64,000 nt of DNA from Niabella sp. (lineage in GTDB: Bacteria; Bacteroidota; Bacteroidia; Chitinophagales; Chitinophagaceae), in the NCBI RefSeq assembly GCF_030150205.1, contig NZ_JASLGT010000029.1:7858-71857 (forward strand), in the 5' to 3' direction. Both the position numbers and the translations under genes were made by a program. A model generated the notes under the pieces. It saw only the letters and a list, made by a program, of their open reading frames with translations. It was not told the DNA's origin and did no database searches. This document shows, one piece after another, positions 18,401 to 25,013 of this stretch (within the stretch, counting starts at the first letter, position 1; each line of letters begins with the position of its first letter).

Positions 18401-18629
18401 GGAGGCCTCCTTTATGCGCCTGAGAAATGTAAAGCTGAATTACAGCATTCCCAAAACACTGTTGCAGGCAACAAGAATTCTTAAATCGGCAGATATTTTT
18501 ATCCAGGGAGAGAACCTGTATACCTGGACTTCCTGGCGGGGACTCGATCCCGAAAACAACCGCCAGTACGGCCGGTTTGAGTATCCAAATGCCCGGAAGT
18601 ATACAGCAGGCATCAATGTTAACTTTTAA
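15474..18629 (+). CDS. SusC/RagA-family TonB-dependent outer-membrane transporter
   Basis: This 1051 aa transporter would import bound oligomers across the outer membrane using TonB. Order of parts: a signal peptide with a long polar front (hydrophobic IPLLLFLCLVFQAKA), a CarboxypepD_reg-like domain (ITGKVVDQDGNAVAGA..., about 65-135), the EQVVITGY link, a plug domain (residues ~155-265, with VVIRGIGSING, PLYIMDGIP, ALYGSRGSSGVIVIT), and a large beta-barrel ending in the usual terminal Phe. I start at ATG 15474; a TTG two codons earlier would add two residues. No STN domain is present, so control by an ECF/FecR pair is unlikely. The SusD partner follows after 10 nt and degradative enzymes after that, which suggests that the substrate is a beta-aspartyl polymer rather than a glycan. 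Confidence 0.95.
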   Translation: MSLIVYEKKNGQNRSFSSSAQKTGIPLLLFLCLVFQAKANVSYGNAPGTKTNTYKNTVVFKTITGKVVDQDGNAVAGAVIRVTDGRSSVMTTAGGFFTINANEGDVLEISHVSFLSQTVKVGKENDITVTLQQNVNHLEQVVITGYTQYSKSKSPSASVQVNAADINTVPMSSVEQILQGRVPGLSVISSSGQPGQAASVVIRGIGSINGSTSPLYIMDGIPIESGYFQTINPEDIESMTVLKDASAKALYGSRGSSGVIVITTKKGKKGRLSVGYSSQYGFSNLTQPTFEMMDGRERLKFEEEVGSETGRSIGPGWTFSPLNPDYAKQTADWQHRADGILDSLRGMNTDWRDLFFQHGSFMEQQLNLSGGNENIQTYNALGLWKEQGIVKETGLDRYSLRSNTNFNYGKFTAGVNINLGYSASRFTYNEGGTGVGSPMASVYYALPYEYPFTSDGVFYATDDGRGFYDTREGSRGIDVLYGTSDKTEQFKTILGVNMAYEIAKGLKISTRAGMDFRNSVDQTFINPLSYIGSKQAGGKGAFGEGFRRYLNLVSTSGLTYKKRINIHDIEVSGFFEYLYNNARSFSYKGYGLDDRLPETPAGITVSTAFLPGLSGSRSNSALLSYMGTGRYTLNNKYTLTASYRYDGASVSSVPLKNRWHGFYSFGASWDVKEEAFLKSTELISLLRLRTSYGQTASPFGSSFVYLPTYSVNTTYGGLPVIRPRNIGNPDFDWEYVDEFNAGFDLSLFKNQRIKLIVDFYNKITRNMFINQQLSAFSGAGAGGTAPLSSARMGNKGIEFSLSGDVIQNKNVNWNIGANAAYNQNKILRVSEVTDQLPDGDTRIIKVGLPYGTYYAPKWAGVDPATGDARYYNRDGSVTNVYNAEQQSVPLSAVMYPKLTGGITTSVRWKNITLNTLFSFVSGVQRWNNIDFYIENEGYMTSNQSKRMLYDRWKKPGDEALLQRIDVPRNFTSKDIQEASFMRLRNVKLNYSIPKTLLQATRILKSADIFIQGENLYTWTSWRGLDPENNRQYGRFEYPNARKYTAGINVNF

Positions 18630-18639
18630 TCTACGCGTT

Positions 18640-20037
18640 ATGTATATAAAGAAAATAATTGTTTTTTTATCGCTGGCTGCACTTGTATTCCAATCTTGCT
18701 CCAAGCTGGATACACCGCCCTCCGATTATATTGATCCCACCAAAGCATTCCGTAATTTAGACGACCTGAATATGGGTGTGCTGGGCGCCTATGCCCCTTT
18801 GAGCTCCACGTTAATCGAAAATGTGGCCATTGTGTCGGACGAAGCCATGCTGCCTACCGAAAATACGGTATCCAATACATCAGCACACCGTTGGCTTTAC
18901 AACTCCACTTCCGGTTCGGTTACATCGGCCTTTTACGAGTATTGTGTGGCAATCGACCGCGCCAACCGGGTGCTGGAAGCTGTTCCCAATATTCCTGCAT
19001 ATGGCGCACAAAGCCGTTTGGATCAGTACCAGGCCGAAATGCTGGCCCTGAGGGCTTATGCGTATTTAGAGTTATTAAGCGCTTATGCCTCCTCCTACGA
19101 GCCGGATGGGATGGGGCTGCCTTATGTAAAGAAACCTACACTTGAATACCTTGCAAGAGAGCGCGTAAAATCCAATTTCGACAATATGAATGCAGACCTG
19201 AAAGCGGCCAGGGAGCTCATGCCTTCCGGTTTCAGCGACAATAGCCGCATCACCAAAGCAGCCATATCGGCTATACAGGCAAGGGTGGCCCTGTATGAAA
19301 AAAAATGGACCGATGCCATTGCGTATGCATCAGAAGTAATTGCAAGTGAGCCCCTGGCCCCTAAAAATGATTTTGCAAAAGTGTGGAAAGACTCAAGTCA
19401 GGCAGAAGTTGTATGGAAACTTGCAAGAGTAAGAGGAGATTCCCGTATCGGGGGCATCTTCTTCCGTGAAACGGGAGAAATCGTTTTGTATGCTCCTTCT
19501 TTCAAGCTCATTGACCAATTTGGCACGCCCACGCAGCGGGCCGATGATGTCCGTTTCAGCAGCTATATCCAATACGCCCCCACCCGTCCGGCTGGTAAAT
19601 CGCAATACCTGGTTAACAAATATGTAGGCGGCGATTCTGCTTACCGTGGCCTGACGGCGGTGAAGCTGTTCCGCACCGGCGAAATGTACCTGATCCGGGC
19701 AGAAGCAGCATTGGAGAACAATGACCTCGCCGCCGCCGCAAAAGATCTGAATGACCTGAGAAGAGGCCGGATCTACAACTATATCGACCAGACATTTACA
19801 GACAAGCAAAGTCTTATGAATGCGATATACAATGAACGGTTTAAGGAACTGGCTTTTGAAGGCCATCGCTTCTTTGATCTCAAACGCAGGAACTTACCGG
19901 TAGAGCGTACCACGCAGGATGCCATTAATACATCGGGAGCTGTAAAGCTTATGCCAACGGCAGCCCAGTACTGCTTCCCCATTCCGGCAGATGAAATGGC
20001 CGTTAACAAAAAGATGATCCAAAACCCCAATTATTAA
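18640..20037 (+). CDS. SusD/RagB-family surface substrate-binding lipoprotein
   Basis: This is a 465 aa SusD homologue, the lid and binding protein of the SusC transporter. It starts with a lipoprotein signal (IIVFLSLAALVFQSC, Cys17). SusD hallmarks are TPPSDYIDP, the TPR-like N-terminal helices (LDDLNMGVLGAYAPL, ALRAYAYLELLSAY) and the C-terminal block with YLIRAEAAL, DLNDLRRGR, IYNERFKELAFEGHRFFDLKR and the closing IQNPNY. The ATG at 18640 lies 10 nt after the SusC stop; an upstream TTG in frame would overlap SusC and place 21 polar residues before the signal. It precedes the first cyanophycinase by 18 nt. Confidence 0.95.
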   Translation: MYIKKIIVFLSLAALVFQSCSKLDTPPSDYIDPTKAFRNLDDLNMGVLGAYAPLSSTLIENVAIVSDEAMLPTENTVSNTSAHRWLYNSTSGSVTSAFYEYCVAIDRANRVLEAVPNIPAYGAQSRLDQYQAEMLALRAYAYLELLSAYASSYEPDGMGLPYVKKPTLEYLARERVKSNFDNMNADLKAARELMPSGFSDNSRITKAAISAIQARVALYEKKWTDAIAYASEVIASEPLAPKNDFAKVWKDSSQAEVVWKLARVRGDSRIGGIFFRETGEIVLYAPSFKLIDQFGTPTQRADDVRFSSYIQYAPTRPAGKSQYLVNKYVGGDSAYRGLTAVKLFRTGEMYLIRAEAALENNDLAAAAKDLNDLRRGRIYNYIDQTFTDKQSLMNAIYNERFKELAFEGHRFFDLKRRNLPVERTTQDAINTSGAVKLMPTAAQYCFPIPADEMAVNKKMIQNPNY

Positions 20038-20055
20038 CCCCGATATTATTGAGTA

Positions 20056-21117
20056 ATGAAATTATTTTACCCCATATGCTTGGCCGCGGTGTTGTTGATG
20101 AGCTGCAGCAAATCGGAAGATCCTAATAATCCGTTCAGACCCGGTGCTCCCAAACCTCCGCCGCCGGTTACCCGTTCGGCCTCTATCGGCATTGTAGGCG
20201 ATGCCGCGGATGTGCAAACCACCACCAAAAGCGGGATCGTGATCATGGGTGGTGGCACTGATGTAGAAGCTGCCTTCCGATGGATGATTGAACGAAGCGG
20301 CGGTGGAGACGTAGTGATCATCCGGGCCACAGGAACAAACGCGTATAACGCCTATGTAAAAGGGCTGGGAAACGTAAACTCCGTGGAAACCCTGAAAATA
20401 GATTCGCGCAAACTGGCAGATGACGATGGTGTGGCTAAAATCATCCGCGATGCGGAAATGCTGTTTATTGCCGGGGGCGACCAATCGGATTATACCGGTT
20501 ACTGGAAAGGCACAAAAGTGATGGCCGCCATTAATTATTTGCTGACAGAAAAAAAGGTACCCGTAGGCGGAACAAGCGCCGGAGCCGCGATCCTGGGCAA
20601 CTACTATTTCAGTGCCGAAAGAGGCGGTATCGAATCTCCGGAAGCATTGCTGAATCCTTATGCGCAAAAAATAACCATCGGCAAAGACGATTTCCTGAAA
20701 ACGCCGTTTCTTCAAAACGTGATCACCGATCAGCATTTCACCCAGCGCGACCGCCAGGGCCGGTCTGCCATTTTCCTGGGCAGGGTGATGCAGGACTGGG
20801 GCAAAACACCCTATGGTATTGCTGTAGATGAGAACACAGCCGTTTGCATCGATGAAACCGGAATGGCGCATGTAGTGGGCAGCAACAAGGCCTTTTTCCT
20901 AAAAACAGATGCGGCCAAAAAGCCGGAAACATTTGAAGCCAATAAAGCCGCTACCTGGAACAGCGATGGCAAGGCCATACAGGTATCGGCCATAGCTGCA
21001 ATAGCCGGTAACAATAAATTCAATATGAATACATTTGAGCCGGATAATACCTCGGGACTGGAAAAATTCTGGTGGTCGGTCGTTTCCGGAAACTGGGCTC
21101 AGGGTGCCCGTCCATAA
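20056..21117 (+). CDS. Cyanophycinase, lipoprotein (peptidase S51)
   Basis: This 353 aa S51 serine peptidase has a lipoprotein signal (LAAVLLMSC, Cys17) and a Pro-rich tether. Cyanophycinase cuts cyanophycin, a poly-aspartate backbone with arginine on each beta-carboxyl, into beta-Asp-Arg dipeptides. The nucleophile elbow is GGTSAGAA with Ser174. The block DQHF-x2-R-x-R-x2-R (from Asp225, catalytic His227) matches the substrate-binding and catalytic stretch of Synechocystis CphB and distinguishes it from PepE-type dipeptidases. IVIMGGGTD and IAGGDQSDY are the other family motifs. Being surface or periplasm anchored and next to SusCD, it probably trims polymer outside the cytoplasm. The C-terminal 60 residues extend beyond the CphB core. 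Family secure; specificity inferred. Confidence 0.88.
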   Translation: MKLFYPICLAAVLLMSCSKSEDPNNPFRPGAPKPPPPVTRSASIGIVGDAADVQTTTKSGIVIMGGGTDVEAAFRWMIERSGGGDVVIIRATGTNAYNAYVKGLGNVNSVETLKIDSRKLADDDGVAKIIRDAEMLFIAGGDQSDYTGYWKGTKVMAAINYLLTEKKVPVGGTSAGAAILGNYYFSAERGGIESPEALLNPYAQKITIGKDDFLKTPFLQNVITDQHFTQRDRQGRSAIFLGRVMQDWGKTPYGIAVDENTAVCIDETGMAHVVGSNKAFFLKTDAAKKPETFEANKAATWNSDGKAIQVSAIAAIAGNNKFNMNTFEPDNTSGLEKFWWSVVSGNWAQGARP

Positions 21118-21204
21118 CCTTATTTGAAATGCCTATGTTTTAAAAACAACGCATGATGATAACGCGACTCATCTGACCTGATTAAAAAAAACTAAAAAGA
21201 TACA

Positions 21205-22257
21205 ATGAAAAATATATTTAAAACAATCTGTGTAATTGCTGGATGCAGTGTTGCCATGCTTTCCTGTAAAGAGCAACCCGGCACCACCGAAACCACCAGA
21301 TACGTCATGGTTATCCACGGAGGTGCCGGAACCATTGAGAAGCAATTTATGACCCCTGAAAAAGAAAAGGCTTATACGGATGCATTAACCGAGGCACTTC
21401 AAAACGGTTATAACCTGATCAAAGAAGGAAAGCCTTCAATGGATGCTGTGCAGGCAGCCATTAATGTAATGGAAAATGCTCCTTTATTTAATGCGGGCAA
21501 AGGTGCCGTATTTACCCATGATGGCAAGAATGAGCTGGATGCATCTATCATGGACGGGCAAACATTAAAGGCCGGTGCAGTGGCCGGCGTTACCAATATC
21601 AAAAATCCCATTAACGCTGCAAGGGCCGTAATGGAACGGTCTGAACATGTAATGATGGTAGGCCGCGGTGCGGAACAATTTGCCGCAGCAAACGGTTGCG
21701 ATACGGTTCCGCCCTCCTATTTCTTTACACAGGAGCGCTGGGATCAGTTGCAACGAACCATAAAAGAAGAAGAAAAAGGCAGGGCGGCCTTTAATGACGT
21801 GGATCCGCGGAAGAGCCGGATCTATGGCATCTCTGAAAAGGACAAAAAATTTGGCACGGTAGGCGCTGTGGCTTTGGATAAAAACGGCAACCTGGCTGCG
21901 GGTACTTCTACCGGCGGTATGACCAATAAAAAATATGGCCGGGTGGGCGACTCCCCCATCATCGGCGCGGGCACTTATTGTAACAACGCCACTGCAGGTA
22001 TTTCCTGCACCGGCTGGGGCGAATACTATATCCGCGAGGTAGCCGCCAACCGCATGTCTTCATTGATTGAATTAAAAAAACTTTCGGTACAGGAAGCCGC
22101 AAAACAGGTCATTACCGAGATCGGGAAAATGGGCGGCGACGGCGGTATCATCGGTTTAGATAAGTCTGGCCAAGTGGCTATGGCATTTAATACCTCAGGG
22201 ATGTATCGCGGTACGGTGGATGAAAATGGCAACATATCAATTCATATTTATAAGTAA
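21205..22257 (+). CDS. Isoaspartyl peptidase/plant-type L-asparaginase, lipoprotein
   Basis: This is a 350 aa Ntn-hydrolase that self-cleaves to expose a catalytic threonine and hydrolyses beta-aspartyl dipeptides (and often L-Asn). The N-terminus is a lipoprotein signal (CVIAGCSVAMLSC), followed by VIHGGAGT and the alpha-subunit FNAGKGAVF and ELDASIM motifs. The cleavage site is G-T218-VGAV, with the downstream STGGMTNK and GDSPIIGAGTYC substrate-pocket motifs of the family. It sits between two cyanophycinases, whose product beta-Asp-Arg is exactly a beta-aspartyl dipeptide. It overlaps the next gene by one base (TAATG). An 87-nt gap precedes it, so an internal promoter is possible. Anchoring outside the cytoplasm is unusual for the family and suits a secreted degradation pathway. 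Confidence 0.9.
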   Translation: MKNIFKTICVIAGCSVAMLSCKEQPGTTETTRYVMVIHGGAGTIEKQFMTPEKEKAYTDALTEALQNGYNLIKEGKPSMDAVQAAINVMENAPLFNAGKGAVFTHDGKNELDASIMDGQTLKAGAVAGVTNIKNPINAARAVMERSEHVMMVGRGAEQFAAANGCDTVPPSYFFTQERWDQLQRTIKEEEKGRAAFNDVDPRKSRIYGISEKDKKFGTVGAVALDKNGNLAAGTSTGGMTNKKYGRVGDSPIIGAGTYCNNATAGISCTGWGEYYIREVAANRMSSLIELKKLSVQEAAKQVITEIGKMGGDGGIIGLDKSGQVAMAFNTSGMYRGTVDENGNISIHIYK

Positions 22258-23102
22258 TGAAACAATATTTCAATAAAAAAAGCATTTTATTAGCTGCCTT
22301 TGTTTTTACAACACTGGCTGCATATAGTCAAAACAAAGGCAGCCTGTTTATTATCGGTGGCGGCGACCGTTCGCCCCAATTAATGCAGGAGCTGGTAAAG
22401 ACTGCAGGATTCCGGGCCAATGATTACATCGTTATCCTGCCCATGGCAACCGGCATTCCGGAAGAATCCGCTGCATTCATCAGCGGGCAGCTGGCGGAGA
22501 TCTGTAAAAATCCCATCACCAGTTTTAATTTCTCCGGGGAGCAGGCCAATAGCCATCAAAGCTGGATCGATTCCGTACGCAATGCAAGGCTGATCTATAT
22601 CGTTGGCGGGGATCAGAATAAATTTATGGATGTGGTTAAAGGTTCCAGGTTGTTTACGGCCATGCACCAGGCTTTTGCAAACGGTGCCACCATCTCCGGT
22701 ACCAGTGCGGGAGCAGCGGTAATGTCGGAGATCATGATCACCGGCGAAGAACGCGATAAAAGCGATAAGGACAGCTTCCGGGAAATTAAAAGGAACAATG
22801 CTGTTACCACACAGGGAATGGGCTTTATCACCAGCGCCATTGTTGATCAGCACTTTATTAAGCGCAGCCGGTATAACCGTCTTTTGAGTGTGTTAAGTGA
22901 TCACCCGGATAAAACAGTAATCGGTATCGATGAAAGCACGGCCATTATTGTAAAAGGCAAAAAAGTGCGGGTCGTGGGTGAAAGCCAGGTGCTCGTTATT
23001 GCTAATCCCCGCAAGTTGAACGTATTTAACAACGACAAGGCCACTTTTAAAAATGCATCCCTGTCCCTCTTTTCAGCGGGAGAAGGTTTTGAATTAAAAT
23101 AA
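22257..23102 (+). CDS. Second cyanophycinase, secreted (peptidase S51)
   Basis: This is a 281 aa S51 peptidase close in size to CphB. It carries a Sec signal peptide (LLAAFVFTTLAAYSQ) without a lipobox, so it is likely periplasmic or released. FIIGGGDRSP, IVGGDQNKF, the nucleophile GTSAGAAV (Ser150) and DQHF-x2-R-x-R-x2-R from Asp197 (His199) are all present, so catalytic and arginine-contacting residues are kept. It is clearly diverged from the lipoprotein copy upstream, with only motif-level similarity, so it is not a recent duplication. Translation is probably coupled to the isoaspartyl peptidase through the one-base stop/start overlap. Two S51 enzymes of different location may act on polymer and on imported fragments. 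Confidence 0.88.
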   Translation: MKQYFNKKSILLAAFVFTTLAAYSQNKGSLFIIGGGDRSPQLMQELVKTAGFRANDYIVILPMATGIPEESAAFISGQLAEICKNPITSFNFSGEQANSHQSWIDSVRNARLIYIVGGDQNKFMDVVKGSRLFTAMHQAFANGATISGTSAGAAVMSEIMITGEERDKSDKDSFREIKRNNAVTTQGMGFITSAIVDQHFIKRSRYNRLLSVLSDHPDKTVIGIDESTAIIVKGKKVRVVGESQVLVIANPRKLNVFNNDKATFKNASLSLFSAGEGFELK

Positions 23103-23159
23103 TGAACAAACGGCTTCCGGAGCAACCGGGAGCCAGGAACACAAGACTTAAAACGCTAA

Positions 23160-24290
23160 ATGATGATCGTATTAAAAAAACTGCTTCCCGCTTTTCTAAT
23201 CGCTTTAATAGCTATGGCGGGTTGTAAAAAATCGAAATACAATTTTGACGATTTACATCCTACGGTAAAGAGTTTCTTTACCATCAGTAATACAGAGTTG
23301 AATATTAACGAACCCATTCAATTTAAAAATGCATCGTTGAATGCCGGATCGTATAGCTGGGATTTTGGTGATGGCACAACAACTACCGAAAAAGACCCAA
23401 CAAAAACTTACCCTACTCCGGGCAACTATACGGTAAAACTAAAAGCCGTTGGTGCCGGTGGTACCGGTAGTTATGCTATGGATCTTGTTGTTAAAGATCC
23501 CAACGCTGTCATCGACACCGATAAAGAGCTTTATTTTATAGAGTACGGCACCAAGCTTGTACGAAAGATATCGCTTGTACCAGGCTCAGCAGCCGAAACG
23601 GTAGTAAATATGACCGGCAAAGAAGCCCATGGAATGGCTTACGATTCGGTGAATAAAAAAATCTATTACTGCGATTTTCAAAACGCCAATGCCGGAAAGA
23701 TCTGGCGTATGGATGTAGACGGCAACAACCAGGAAGAACTGCTCTCCGGATTGGCCGCCCCCTATGGTATTGCCCTGAATATGGCGGATGGCAAAATGTA
23801 TATAGCCGATGGTCCAAACGTATCAAGAGCCAATTTAGATGGCAGCGGTTATGAAAAAACGTTTATCAATATATCCGGCGGTGCGCTGAGAGCCATCGGG
23901 TTCAACAGCAAAACAAACATCCTTTACTTTTATGAAGTGAATAATGAGAACCTGTACGCAGCAAAATCTGACGGAACCGGGATCGGCAAGATCATTGAGG
24001 GGGCTTATGGCTATGGTATTTTTGTAGACGAAGTAAATCAAAAAATCTATTACGACGACCGGAGAAAAACAGGCATTATGCAGGCAAACGCAGATGGTTC
24101 CGGCATTGTAAAAATCGTCAACGTAGCGGGCAACCGGGGTGGTTCGGGTATTACGATTGATTACAAAGACCATAAATTGTATTGGGCCGAAACCAATAAT
24201 GGTTTTATAAAACGGGCTAACCTGGACGGAACCGGTACCGAAACCTTCCTGTCTAACGTAAATAATCCCAGAGGTATGTTTATTAAGTAA
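23160..24290 (+). CDS. PKD-domain plus YWTD/NHL-like beta-propeller lipoprotein
   Basis: This 376 aa lipoprotein (LIALIAMAGC, Cys22) has one PKD domain (about residues 38-115, with SYSWDFGDGTTT and YPTPGNYTV) and then five or six repeats of a low-density-lipoprotein-receptor/YWTD-like propeller (KIYYCDFQNANAGKIWRMD, KMYIADG.. repeats, LYWAETNNGFIKRANLDGTG). There is no recognisable catalytic motif. As the last gene of the SusCD-cyanophycinase unit, it takes the place held by SusE/F-like surface binding proteins in glycan loci, so a polymer-binding or display role is a reasonable guess. A hairpin terminator follows within 25 nt. Confidence 0.8.
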   Translation: MMIVLKKLLPAFLIALIAMAGCKKSKYNFDDLHPTVKSFFTISNTELNINEPIQFKNASLNAGSYSWDFGDGTTTTEKDPTKTYPTPGNYTVKLKAVGAGGTGSYAMDLVVKDPNAVIDTDKELYFIEYGTKLVRKISLVPGSAAETVVNMTGKEAHGMAYDSVNKKIYYCDFQNANAGKIWRMDVDGNNQEELLSGLAAPYGIALNMADGKMYIADGPNVSRANLDGSGYEKTFINISGGALRAIGFNSKTNILYFYEVNNENLYAAKSDGTGIGKIIEGAYGYGIFVDEVNQKIYYDDRRKTGIMQANADGSGIVKIVNVAGNRGGSGITIDYKDHKLYWAETNNGFIKRANLDGTGTETFLSNVNNPRGMFIK

Positions 24291-24312
24291 AGAAGGAAAC
24301 ATACTATACATA

Positions 24313-24348
24313 AGGAAATGGCCGCCACAAAATCGGGTGGCCATTTCT
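24313..24348 (+). terminator. Hairpin terminator of the SusCD-cyanophycinase operon
   Basis: A GGAAATGGCCGCC / GGTGGCCATTTC stem with one mismatch and a short loop follows the last gene. The T tract is weak (TCTGTTG), so efficiency is uncertain. Confidence 0.6.
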
Positions 24349-24370
24349 GTTGAGATTATAAATTATTTAA

Positions 24371-24766
24371 ATGCTTTTTATTGATTTTTTATATTATTTG
24401 ATATACAGAGCGTATGCGGGCTATAAAACCGAGAAAAGTCCGGACTCGACGTCTTCCGGGATTCTAGGTGGACTTTTTACCTTTAATATAACCGCCGTAT
24501 ATATGCTTATCATAATTATTAGTAGTGAAAAAATAGTTCTTAATACACTATTGATCATCGGCGTATTTGTCATTCTTCAGATATGGACTTATATCAGGTA
24601 TATATATAAGGACAATCGTTCCATTGAAATTTTGGAAAAAGAGTGGCTCAATAAATCAGATGCTTATAGAAACAGCGTTACGATTCTTGCCTGGATTTAT
24701 GTGATCATTAGTATAGCCGGGCTTTTGGCATTGGCCATTTATTTAGGAAAAAAGAACAGCGTATAG
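24371..24766 (+). CDS. Hypothetical small membrane protein
   Basis: I do not recognise this 131 aa protein. It has two strong hydrophobic segments around residues 38-73 (VYMLIIIISSEK and LLIIGVFVILQIW), a third near the C-terminus (ILAWIYVIISIAGLLALAIYL), and a weaker one at the N-terminus. A charged loop with EILEKEWLNK lies between. It is more AT-rich than its neighbours and begins just after the terminator of the preceding operon. It has no evident link to either neighbour. Confidence 0.6.
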   Translation: MLFIDFLYYLIYRAYAGYKTEKSPDSTSSGILGGLFTFNITAVYMLIIIISSEKIVLNTLLIIGVFVILQIWTYIRYIYKDNRSIEILEKEWLNKSDAYRNSVTILAWIYVIISIAGLLALAIYLGKKNSV

Positions 24767-24944
24767 TAGCTCCCCTTTCAGCATACTGGGCTCCGGTTTC
24801 CTCTTCTGGTCAGTGGAAATACTACCCGTTGCTACGTCGTGGTTTGTTGTCCGCAAACCATTTGGAGGCATTTCAATAAAATTGATACCGGTTTATTATT
24901 ATATAGCGCCGCTTTCATTTTTCTACCAAGATGTGGCCGCAGGA

Positions 24945-24976
24945 AAAAAGAAGGCCGGCTGATACCAGCCGGCCTT
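24945..24976 (-). terminator. Rho-independent terminator of arginine decarboxylase gene
   Basis: The minus strand has a perfect 9-bp stem GGCCGGCTG/CAGCCGGCC (24953-24974) with loop of four, followed by TTCTTTTTT. It lies 40 nt after the stop. Confidence 0.85.
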
Positions 24977-25013
24977 TCAAAATCGTATTCTTATAAAAAA
25001 TCTAAAAACTGTT

